Shown: positions 1 to 6,425 of the stretch, one piece after another
Layout of the letters: every line of letters starts with the position of its first letter
How positions within the stretch are numbered: the first letter of the stretch is position 1
Assembly (NCBI GenBank): GCA_049974825.1
Contig: JBNGDJ010000033.1
Location: 1 to 22,297, forward strand
Reading direction: 5' to 3'
Origin: JBKHDT01 sp049974825
Lineage (GTDB): Bacteria > Pseudomonadota > Gammaproteobacteria > Halothiobacillales > Halothiobacillaceae
Length of the DNA stretch: 22,297 bases
The notes under the pieces: generated by a model
What the model was told of the DNA's origin: nothing
The model's database searches: none
The model's input: only the letters and a program-made list of their open reading frames with translations
Made by a program: the position numbers and the translations under genes

Positions 1-382
1 GAGGCCTCATTGAAGCTTGAAAGAGAAAATCAAGCAGGCGCCACGGGTGGGCGTATTCCTCGGCATTTAGCCGAGGCCTCATTGAAGCATCAAGGGTGAA
101 TTGGGACGGCTGGAGCAGGTACTGCGTATTCCTCGGCATTTAGCCGAGGCCTCATTGAAGCACGCATTGACCGCGCTGTGCAGCTTGATCGGGGTCGCCG
201 TATTCCTCGGCATTTAGCCGAGGCCTCATTGAAGCCAAAGGGCCAAGGCCGTAGGCGGCAACTGGAACAACGTATTCCTCGGCATTTAGCCGAGGCCTCA
301 TTGAAGCATACGCCGGCATATTTTTTGGATTGACCCGGATCGAGTGGTATTCCTCGGCATTTAGCCGAGGCCTCATTGAAGC
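1..382 (+). CRISPR. CRISPR array, distal part; five full 36-bp repeats plus one partial
   Basis: Identical 36-bp repeats lie at 53-88, 126-161, 200-235, 272-307 and 347-382. The last 16 bases of a further repeat occupy 1-16, so the array continues left of the window. The five spacers are 36, 37, 38, 36 and 39 bp (17-52, 89-125, 162-199, 236-271, 308-346). Each repeat starts GTATTCCTCGGC, forms a 7-bp stem (CCTCGGC/GCCGAGG, loop ATTTA) and ends CCTCATTGAAGC. By analogy with the ATTGAAAC-type 3' ends of class 1 repeats, the last eight bases would be the crRNA 5' handle. That implies transcription on the plus strand with the leader left of the window. No cas gene is present, so the subtype cannot be assigned. 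No degenerate terminal repeat is seen, which is unusual for a trailer end. Confidence 0.97.
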
Positions 383-505
383 AGCCGGGACCTGACACCT
401 AGGTACTAGTGATTTATTACTGCGCTCTTCTACACGCATTCGACGAATGGGTGCTCTCGACGGCGAACTGCTGAGGATCGAGGAGGCGATAGTTTGGACG
501 ATGGA
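383..505. other. Unassigned spacer between the CRISPR array and an IS remnant
   Basis: These 123 bp follow the last CRISPR repeat. They hold a short AT-rich patch (about 398-420) and then ordinary sequence up to the likely IS end. I see no convincing gene, repeat or leader-like motif. If the array is transcribed on the plus strand, this is the trailer side. Confidence 0.4.
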
Positions 506-810
506 CACCCAAGTTCCACAGTTAACGACATAACTTATTGATATTATGGCAGCCGGATTTCAAAAAATGCCACAACACTGCTCAGCAGGGGGTCTTCGGC
601 ACCTCCACGCCGGCGGCCTCGAAGAGGTCGAGCTGCTCTTGGCTGGGTCGCGTCAGGCCCTCGTAGGCGTGGGGGCCCACGTGGACGGTGTGCCGCTGGA
701 TTTGCCGCAGGCTGCGCAGCAGCTTCTCCGGTGAGTGCGTGCTGCCGGCCGCCTTGAGGCGACCGCGCAGCACGCGGTAGAGCACCAGCGCCAGGAAGCA
801 AATCATCGCG
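506..810 (-). mobile_element. Remnant of an IS1634/IS4-type insertion sequence (3' end only)
   Basis: The coding remnant (582 to about 807, minus strand) matches only the C-terminus of an IS1634-like transposase. Its downstream flank, about 506-581, has the length and character of an IS non-coding end; CACCCAAGTTCCACAG near 508-523 may be the terminal inverted repeat. No second end is present: the remnant stops where phage head-gene coding begins (about 808-812). It therefore arose by deletion, recombination or misassembly rather than a simple insertion. The family assignment rests on remembered C-terminal motifs, and the exact end is a guess. Confidence 0.5.
582..807 (-). pseudogene. Transposase C-terminal fragment, IS1634/IS4-like (DDE)
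   Basis: The minus-strand frame ending at the stop 582-584 carries about 74 residues typical of the tail of IS1634-type DDE transposases. These include a hydrophobic stretch CFLALVLYRVLRGRLK, then HSPEKLLRSLRQIQRH, then RPSQEQLDLFEAAGV. This is the region after the catalytic core; no DDE catalytic residues remain. Upstream of about 807 the open frame continues, but only as the antisense of the phage head gene, so the long 428-codon frame is not a real protein. The fragment should be inactive. Confidence 0.7.
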
Positions 811-1760
811 CGCGCCCCTACTGGCAATACCTGGCCGTGCGCGACTCGCGCACTCGCCCGTCGCACGCCGGCCTGCACGGCCGCGTCTACCGCGCCGACG
901 ATCCCGTCTGGTCCTCGATCTACCCGCCCAACGGCTGGAACTGCCGCTGCCGCGTCCGCGCGCTCTCCGAGCGCCGCCTCCAGGCCGAAGGGCTCACCCC
1001 GGAGACCGGGCGCACCGAGACCGTCGAGGTACCCGCCGGCAAGCTGCCGGACGGCAGCCCCGACCTGCGTCCGGTCACCGCCGTGCGCTACACCGACCCG
1101 ACTACCGGCCGCGACCAGCTCATGACCCCGGACGCGGGTTGGAGCTACAACCCCGGCGAGGCCGACCTTGCCCACCTGGGCGAACTGCAACTGGCCGGCA
1201 GCGCCCAGGCGCCGGCGATGCTCGGGGCATTGGCTGCCAGGGAGGCACTGGCCGATGATCGGGTTCGCCGGGCGGTCGAGGATGGCTACCGAGAGATGGC
1301 ACGCGAGGTGTTTGCGGGCATCGACGCCAAACAGCCTCGCCCGCACGGGCGACTGCGACACCTGGCCGCGCTCTCCACCGGCGTGATTGCCGCCTTGGAG
1401 CGCCGCGGCATCGGCCCGGAATCCGGCGTGATGTCCGTTCGGGAAAACGACCTGATCCACATGGCGCGCGACGACAAGCGTGGGGCGGTCGATCGCGACT
1501 GGCTGCTCGAGCTGCCCGCACACCTGGCGAATCTGAAGGCCGTACTGCTCGACACCACCCACACGTCCCCGGCCGTGCTGCTGGTCTACGACCACGGCAG
1601 CGACGACCGGAAGAAGGTGGTGGTTCAGCTGGACTACCGCGTGCGGCAGAGAAAGCCGGAAGGCGGTCGCGAAACGGTGCGGGCCAACGTGGTGAATACG
1701 GCTCGGGTGGTGAACCGGGTCGACCTGCAACGCTACGAGGTAATGGAGGGGGCGCTCTGA
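808..1760 (+). pseudogene. Mu gpF-like minor head protein, 5' truncated
   Basis: The recognisable homology starts near 813 with PYWQYLAVRDSRTRPSHAGL. It continues through HGRVYRADDPVWSSIYPP and GWNCRCRVRAL, the signature of the phage Mu gpF-like minor head/morphogenesis family, which acts in Mu-type capsid assembly. About 315 residues remain. Full-length relatives have a substantial N-terminal part that is absent here, replaced by the reversed transposase end. An in-frame ATG at 735 lies in transposase-derived sequence and is unlikely to be a native start. The C-terminal two thirds (residues such as VRENDLIHMARDDKRG) look intact and end at TGA 1758-1760. An intact gpG-type gene follows, as in Mu-like head modules. 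I infer a decayed prophage or a prophage edge. Confidence 0.75.
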
Positions 1761-1879
1761 GCGGGGGTGGGATTTGAACCCACATCCGACCGCGCCACGA
1801 ATCAACCGGGTGCCCGTGTCCCCGGCCGCTCGCTTCTGGCGCGCTCCCCCTTGCCCATCGGGGTACACCCGTCCAGAGC
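1754..1879 (-). other. tRNA-like structured interval between the gpF-like and gpG-like genes
   Basis: Read on the minus strand, the 126 nt contain nested complementary segments. The outer 12-bp helix pairs GCTCTGGACGGG with CCCGCTCAGAGC, with one mismatch and one G-T. A D-arm-like CCCC/GGGG stem has loop GATGGGCAA. A long arm, CGCGCCA/TGGCGCG, encloses a second stem, CCGGG/CCCGG. A perfect T-arm-like GTGGG/CCCAC stem carries the loop TTCAAAT. The order imitates a tRNA, but the anticodon-side arm is about 50 nt and the junction lengths do not fit a functional tRNA. The right-hand end overlaps the gpF stop codon. It may be a tRNA pseudogene, a structured phage RNA, or a plus-strand mRNA hairpin. 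No function is claimed. Confidence 0.35.
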
Positions 1880-1897
1880 TAGAGTAGAGGATAGCCC

Positions 1898-2353
1898 ATG
1901 ATCGAAATCGACTACAACGACCGCGCCGTCCTCGACGCCCTGCAACGCCTCGACGCGTCGCTCGACAACCTCACGCCCGCGATGCGCGACATCGCCGGCG
2001 TGCTGACCGACGCCACCGAGCGGGCTTTCCAGAATGAGCAAGACCCCGCCACCGGCAAGCCCTGGGATGCGCTGTCCGCAGCCACCGTTGCCATCCGCAA
2101 GGGCGATGCCCATCCCATCCTCCAGCGCAGTGGCCAGCTGGCTGCCAGCGTCAGCGCCGACTGGGGCCGCGATTTTGCCGCCGTCGGCACCAACAAGGCC
2201 TACGCCGCCATGCATCAGTTCGGCGGCGTCACCGCGCCGAACAGCATGATCCCCGGCAAGCGCATCCCGGCGCGGCCGTTTCTTGGCATTGGCGACGAGG
2301 ACAAGGCCGAAATTCTCGACATCGTCCGCGGCTATCTCGACCCGACCGCCTGA
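1898..2353 (+). CDS. Phage virion morphogenesis protein (Mu gpG-like)
   Basis: This is a complete 151-residue protein of the phage virion morphogenesis family (Mu gpG type), which takes part in head-tail joining or tail completion. Typical features are an acidic helical N-terminus (residues 1-45), then TGKPWDALSAATVAIRKGD near 50-68. A central LQRSGQLAASVS leads to the family hallmark AAMHQFGG near residue 105, and then IPARPFLGIGDED. Length and domain order match the family, so the gene looks intact. It lies 137 bp after the truncated gpF-like gene, and gpF then gpG is the Mu head-module order. The start ATG has only a weak GAGG-like site about 8 nt upstream. The contig ends 17 bp after the stop, so the rest of the prophage, if any, lies in the gap or elsewhere. 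Confidence 0.85.
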   Translation: MIEIDYNDRAVLDALQRLDASLDNLTPAMRDIAGVLTDATERAFQNEQDPATGKPWDALSAATVAIRKGDAHPILQRSGQLAASVSADWGRDFAAVGTNKAYAAMHQFGGVTAPNSMIPGKRIPARPFLGIGDEDKAEILDIVRGYLDPTA

Positions 2354-2370
2354 GAGGCCGTGTAAGCGTT

Positions 2371-2470
2371 NNNNNNNNNNNNNNNNNNNNNNNNNNNNNN
2401 NNNNNNNNNNNNNNNNNNNNNNNNNNNNNNNNNNNNNNNNNNNNNNNNNNNNNNNNNNNNNNNNNNNNNN
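2371..2470. other. Assembly gap (100 N)
   Basis: Exactly 100 unknown bases separate accessory sequence (CRISPR, IS, prophage) from housekeeping sequence. One hundred N is a conventional placeholder for a gap of unknown size, so adjacency across it is unproven. Confidence 0.98.
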
Positions 2471-2614
2471 CAGACTCAGACTCGTCAGGAAATTAGGCTA
2501 GTCAAGCGTAATGTGGTCACCATGCGCACTTGGTTGCGCGACAACCCGACCGCTTCGATCAGCGTCTGCCAAGGCATCGCTTCACCTACCTGGATCAAGG
2601 GAGCATCATCGTGA
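2471..2614 (+). other. Possible C-terminal fragment of an ORF cut by the gap
   Basis: One plus-strand frame is open from the first base after the gap to TGA 2612-2614, giving 47 residues that include MRTWLRDNPTASISVCQG. I do not recognise it. It may be the tail of a gene truncated by the gap or simply chance. The remaining sequence to 2630 is the non-coding flank of cheW, and no clear terminator is seen. Confidence 0.2.
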
Positions 2615-2630
2615 TTGTCTGGTTTCGATT

Positions 2631-3158
2631 TCAGGCAGACACGGCCTGGTCGATCATGGCGAGGTCGTCTGACAGGAGCAGGCGCTCGATGTCCACGAGG
2701 ATCAGCATGCGCTCGTCAATGGTGCCCATGCCAGTGACGTAGCGGGTGTCGATGACGGAGCCGAACTCCGGCGGAGGCTTGATTTGCTCGGACTTGAGCA
2801 TGATCACGTCTTCCACCGAATCGACCACCATGCCGATCACTCGGTCGGCGAGGTTGAGAACGATGACCACGGTGGTGGCGTTGTATTCGGCCGACCCGAG
2901 GTTGAAGCGAATCCGCATGTCGATAATGGGGACGATCACGCCTCTGAGGTTGATCACGCCCTTGATAAAGTCCGGTGCGTTGGCGATGCGGGTGACGGTT
3001 TCGTAACCGCGGATTTCCTGCACCTTGAGTATGTCGATTCCGTATTCTTCATCGCCGAGGGTGAAGGTCAGGAACTCCCGGCCACCGACGTTGTTTTCGG
3101 ACTGATTCGCCGGGTTGTCGGCTGGCGCAGCGTTTTGCATTTCGGTTTCAGTTCGCAT
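2631..3158 (-). CDS. cheW: Chemotaxis coupling protein CheW
   Basis: This 175-residue CheW-domain protein links a chemoreceptor to the CheA kinase at the inner face of the membrane. After a polar 25-residue leader, the domain shows EFLTFTLGDEEYGIDILKV, then VTRIANAPDFIKGVINLRG (the conserved NxPxFIKGVINLRG segment), VPIIDMR, and a final strand ending LILVDIERLL. The ATG at 3158 is chosen over an in-frame start at 3197 because AAGGTGA lies 8-14 nt upstream and the earlier start falls inside a large hairpin. It sits 64 bp downstream of the MCP gene on the same strand and is probably co-transcribed, which suggests it serves that receptor. No cheA, cheY or cheR is in the window, so this looks like an auxiliary receptor-CheW pair. 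Confidence 0.95.
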   Translation of the reverse strand: MRTETEMQNAAPADNPANQSENNVGGREFLTFTLGDEEYGIDILKVQEIRGYETVTRIANAPDFIKGVINLRGVIVPIIDMRIRFNLGSAEYNATTVVIVLNLADRVIGMVVDSVEDVIMLKSEQIKPPPEFGSVIDTRYVTGMGTIDERMLILVDIERLLLSDDLAMIDQAVSA

Positions 3159-3177
3159 GAAAAAAATCACCTTGAGG

Positions 3178-3213
3178 CCGCGCAGGGAGTGACGCAATCA
3201 CTCCCCTGCGCGG
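3178..3213 (-). terminator. Large hairpin between the MCP gene and cheW (attenuator, terminator or processing site)
   Basis: A 15-bp inverted repeat pairs CCGCGCAGGGAGTGA (3178-3192) with TCACTCCCCTGCGCGG (3198-3213), with one bulged C and a 5-nt loop. It lies in the 64-bp MCP-cheW interval. On the transcribed strand a seven-T run follows, but only after about 12 nt, and the cheW ribosome-binding site sits between. Partial termination or differential mRNA stability is more likely than complete termination. Confidence 0.5.
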
Positions 3214-3222
3214 TTCAGCAGA

Positions 3223-5439
3223 TCAAAACTCTTCCCACTCGTCTTCGCCGGCGTTCGCACTCTTGTGGGCGACCTGAGGCTGGGCCGGGGCTTTGGCTGC
3301 CGGCTTTGGCGCGGCCAGCCGCGGTGCGGCGACTGCGCTGCTGGTGTCCAGCTTGAACACCGCGACGGCACGGGACAGTCCCTGTGCCTGTTCTTCCAGG
3401 GATTCGGCCGCTGCGGCGGCTTCTTCCACGAGTGCGGCGTTCTGCTGGGTGACTTCGTCCATCTGGGTGATGGCCTGGTTCACCTGTTCGATGCCAGAGC
3501 TCTGCTCGGTACTGGCGGCGGAGATTTCCGCCATGATGTCGTTGACCCGCTTGATCGAGTTGACGATCTCTTCCATGCGGGTGCCAGCCTCGTTGACCTG
3601 GGTGGTGCCGTTCTCGATCTTCGAGACGCTGTCGGTGATCAGGGTCTTGATTTCCTTGGCCGCGTTGGCAGAGCGTTGCGCCAAGTTCCGCACCTCGCCG
3701 GCGACTACCGCGAAACCTCGGCCCTGCTCGCCCGCACGCGCCGCTTCCACGGCGGCGTTGAGCGCGAGGATGTTGGTCTGGAAGGCAATGCCGTCGATCA
3801 CGCTGATGATCTCGGCGATCTTGTTGGAAGACTCGGAGATCTCGGCCATGGTGGTGACCGAGGCACGCACGACTTCGCCTCCTTTGACGGCGACCTCGGA
3901 GGCTGAGCCGGCGAGCTGGCTGGCCTGCTGGGCGTTTTCGGCGTTCTGCTTCACCGAGCCGGTGAACTCCTCCATTGAACTGGCGGTTTCTTCGAGGCTG
4001 CTGGCCTGTTCCTCGGTGCGCTGTGAAAGGTCCTGGTTGCCGGTGGCGATTTCGTTGGAGGCGGTACTGATGGTGTCCACCGACTCTTTGATATCGCCGA
4101 CAAGCTTCTGGAGGTTGGTCACCGTGGCGTTGACGGCTTCCTTGGTCTCGCCGAACAGGCCGGGGTAATCCTTGGTGATGGTCTGGGTCAGGTCACCCTT
4201 GGACAGCGCCTGGGATACGCGCATCACGTCACGCAGGCCGACATCGGTGGTTTCGGCGAGCTGGTTGAGCAGTTCGGCGATTTCTTTGGCGAAGCCCTTC
4301 TTGCCGGCCAGGTCGAGACGGCTGCTGAAATCCCCCTGGTTGGCTGCATCGACGATGCCGCGAATCTCGTCTACCACGTTCGTGAGCGCCATGACGGTGC
4401 CGTTGACGCCTTTTTTGGTCTGGCCAAATACGCCGGGGTATTCCTTGGTGATGGTCTGGGAAAGATCGCCGTCTGCCAGCGCGTTGGATACGCGGGTGAC
4501 GTCGTTCAGGCCCACGTCGGTAGTCTCGGCCAGCTTGTTGAGCCCTTCGCCGATCTGTTTTCCGAAGCCCTGCTTGTCGGAGACGTCGATGCGCATGGAG
4601 AAGTCACCCTGCGTGGCCTTGCCGACGATCTCGTTGATTTCATCGACGATGCCCCGCAGGTTCAGCTGCATGTGCTGGAGTGAGGCGAGCAAGCTGGTGG
4701 TGTCGCCGTCGCGCAGGACGATTTCCTCGTCCAGATTGCCGGAGGCGATTTCGTGGACACGCGCTGCTGCATAATCCGGCTCGCCACCGAGCTGGCGCAT
4801 CAGACTGCGGGTAATCCAGACGCCGATGATGACTCCGGCCAGGATGGCGATGATGCCCAAGGCGATCATCTGGATAATGGCCGATGAGGCCGCGTCGGCG
4901 GCATTCTGGCCCGACTCGTCCATCAACTCGGACTGATATGCAATCAGATCGTTGAGCGCGGCCAGGTAGGCGCGTTGTCCTTCTTGAACCTCGTTGACGA
5001 GCAGCTCGCGGGCCTCGTTGATTCGGCCGTCCAGAATATATTGATCGTAGCGATCCTGATGAACCACGTACGCCCTTCGAGCCTCGAGCGCGGCCCCGAG
5101 CTTCGCCTTGCCTTCGGGCGTGGTGATGGTTTCTTCGAGCTTGTCGAAGTTCTCGATAATGCGTTTCTTTTCTTCTTCGACGCGGGCGACTTCCCTGGCC
5201 TGTACCTGCGGGTCCTGGAAGATCATCGCGTTGCGCATGGCTCGGGCGATGATATTCACGCTGTCGATGATGTTGTTGGCCCAGACGGTTTTGGGAAGCT
5301 TGTCCTCGGCCATGTCGTTGACTTCGTTTTCAAGGGAATTGATGTTGCTGACCCCCACCACGGCGACTGCCGCAAGCAGGGCGATCACGACACCAAAGCC
5401 CAGGCTCAGTCGGGTTCCCACTTTCATCTGGCTGGACAT
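3223..5439 (-). CDS. Methyl-accepting chemotaxis protein with duplicated HAMP modules
   Basis: This 738-residue transmembrane chemoreceptor has TM1 at about residues 11-30, a four-helix-bundle-type periplasmic domain (about 31-185) and TM2 at about 186-210. A first HAMP follows. Two near-identical 91-residue modules then occupy 264-354 and 355-446, each carrying NQGDF/TQGDF, GLNDV/GLRDV and EYPGVFGQT/DYPGLFGET; they look like extra divergent HAMP pairs. The signalling tip is canonical: DGIAFQTNILALNAAVEAAR, then AGEQGRGFAVVAGEVR. After an Ala/Pro-rich linker the protein ends DEWEEF, whose last five residues (WEEF with the preceding E) resemble the CheR/CheB-docking pentapeptide. The start has AGGAGAGG 6-13 nt upstream. 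The ligand cannot be predicted. cheW follows directly. Confidence 0.96.
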   Translation of the reverse strand: MSSQMKVGTRLSLGFGVVIALLAAVAVVGVSNINSLENEVNDMAEDKLPKTVWANNIIDSVNIIARAMRNAMIFQDPQVQAREVARVEEEKKRIIENFDKLEETITTPEGKAKLGAALEARRAYVVHQDRYDQYILDGRINEARELLVNEVQEGQRAYLAALNDLIAYQSELMDESGQNAADAASSAIIQMIALGIIAILAGVIIGVWITRSLMRQLGGEPDYAAARVHEIASGNLDEEIVLRDGDTTSLLASLQHMQLNLRGIVDEINEIVGKATQGDFSMRIDVSDKQGFGKQIGEGLNKLAETTDVGLNDVTRVSNALADGDLSQTITKEYPGVFGQTKKGVNGTVMALTNVVDEIRGIVDAANQGDFSSRLDLAGKKGFAKEIAELLNQLAETTDVGLRDVMRVSQALSKGDLTQTITKDYPGLFGETKEAVNATVTNLQKLVGDIKESVDTISTASNEIATGNQDLSQRTEEQASSLEETASSMEEFTGSVKQNAENAQQASQLAGSASEVAVKGGEVVRASVTTMAEISESSNKIAEIISVIDGIAFQTNILALNAAVEAARAGEQGRGFAVVAGEVRNLAQRSANAAKEIKTLITDSVSKIENGTTQVNEAGTRMEEIVNSIKRVNDIMAEISAASTEQSSGIEQVNQAITQMDEVTQQNAALVEEAAAAAESLEEQAQGLSRAVAVFKLDTSSAVAAPRLAAPKPAAKAPAQPQVAHKSANAGEDEWEEF

Positions 5440-5749
5440 GCCTCGCCTCTCCTCAAGAAGAAAACTGAATGTTTAGCTAACAAAGAATGAACATGCGTTC
5501 GATCGGGTCGTTTGTCAAACCTGCGGCGGCCCGGTCGGGTCGATCCGGGACGCGACCCGTTGCATTCCTGCGACTTTGTGGCTGGTTTGCCTCGATTCGG
5601 CAACCAGGCCCGTAAAATTTTTAGCACAACGTCTGAAAATTTCAGGAGATATTCTCACAATGGCCGCCGTTGCCCGGCGTGGGCCTGTGTTGTATCCAGC
5701 CCACACGACCGGCGGCGACCCGCATGCTGCTGTCTGTGCGGGCATCTGG
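5440..5749 (-). promoter_or_regulatory. Upstream region of the MCP gene; weak sigma-28-like candidate
   Basis: This 310-bp gap separates the hydrolase stop from the MCP start. On the minus strand GCCGAATC (5594-5601) resembles the flagellar sigma-28 -10 box GCCGATAA. A TAAA (5620-5623) lies 18 nt upstream, about 3 nt more than the ideal spacing. A TTGACA (5513-5518) also occurs, but without a good -10. Short GC hairpins near 5680-5745 could terminate the hydrolase transcript, though no T-run follows. All of this is tentative. Confidence 0.25.
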
Positions 5750-6418
5750 TCAATCCACATCTTGCAGAAAGTCAATGACACAATCGGCCACCGCACGAGA
5801 GAACAGCAAGCCGGAGTGGTTTGCTCCGAAGGTGGCGTGGTGCGCAGGAGGTGGCAGGCGGGTTTCTGCAACGGCAACGGTTCCGTCGTCTGGATGCGGC
5901 AGGACGCGCAGCAGGCTGTCGACGCCAAGCCGGCGCGTGCCGGCAATGCTGAGGGTGGGGTAGTCCTGCAACCAGTGAGGCAGCCCTTCCTGAAGCAGGG
6001 GGGTATTGGCGCCCACCAGGGAGCGGGTCAAGCGATTCTTTCCCAGTGTCCGGGCAATGGCACTGCCCTGATGCGGGGTGCCAATGGTGACGATGCGCCC
6101 GATGCGCGGGTCGGGTGCCGGTTGTTGAAGATAGGCGCCGACCAGCAGGCCACCGAGGCTGTGCGCGACCAGATGAATGGTCCCGGCATCGCTTGCGCGC
6201 AGCAGTTGATCAAGCCGGGCGACGATTGCCTCGCTGGATTCGATCACGCTGTGGTAGCCGAACAGGCGCGTCTGCATGCCGGCCCGTTCCAGGCGGGTGG
6301 CCAGCGGCCGCATGATCCAGCGCCCCATCCACAGACCGTGGATCAGGATAACCAATGTCCTCGAGCTTCCCGGATCTGGCTTGGCCTGGCGTCCTTGCGG
6401 GTCGTTCATCATGTTCAT
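5750..6418 (-). CDS. Alpha/beta hydrolase, triacylglycerol-lipase/PGAP1-like
   Basis: The 222-residue protein carries an alpha/beta-hydrolase fold. The oxyanion region is LVILIHGLWMG near residues 23-33, and the nucleophile elbow HLVAHSLGG contains the catalytic Ser. IVTIGTPHQGS follows, typical of lipases and esterases that also resemble PGAP1 and short bacterial lipases. A late His in GANHSGLLFS (near residue 205) is the probable catalytic base. No signal peptide is seen, so it is probably cytoplasmic; the substrate is unknown. The ATG at 6418 begins 8 nt after the stop of the upstream minus-strand gene, which suggests an operon. Further ATGs at 6412 and 6409, and one at 6478 overlapping the upstream gene, are alternatives. 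The ribosome-binding site is poor for all of them. Confidence 0.85.
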   Translation of the reverse strand: MNMMNDPQGRQAKPDPGSSRTLVILIHGLWMGRWIMRPLATRLERAGMQTRLFGYHSVIESSEAIVARLDQLLRASDAGTIHLVAHSLGGLLVGAYLQQPAPDPRIGRIVTIGTPHQGSAIARTLGKNRLTRSLVGANTPLLQEGLPHWLQDYPTLSIAGTRRLGVDSLLRVLPHPDDGTVAVAETRLPPPAHHATFGANHSGLLFSRAVADCVIDFLQDVD

Positions 6419-6425
6419 GTGGTGC

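Noticed and set aside
53..398. Proteins with repeated FNEASAKCRGI or ASMRPRLNAEEY units
   Set aside because: These are minus-strand translations of the CRISPR repeats.
1120..1785. Minus-strand frame starting MWVQIPPP
   Set aside because: That peptide is the usual by-product of translating a tRNA T-arm. The frame is antisense to the gpF-like gene.
1765..1860. Functional tRNA gene on the minus strand
   Set aside because: The T-arm is perfect, but the acceptor pairing, arm lengths and anticodon loop do not make a working tRNA. It is kept only as a tRNA-like structure.
582..1868. 428-codon minus-strand open frame
   Set aside because: Only its last 75 or so codons match a transposase. The rest is antisense to the gpF-like gene and the tRNA-like interval.
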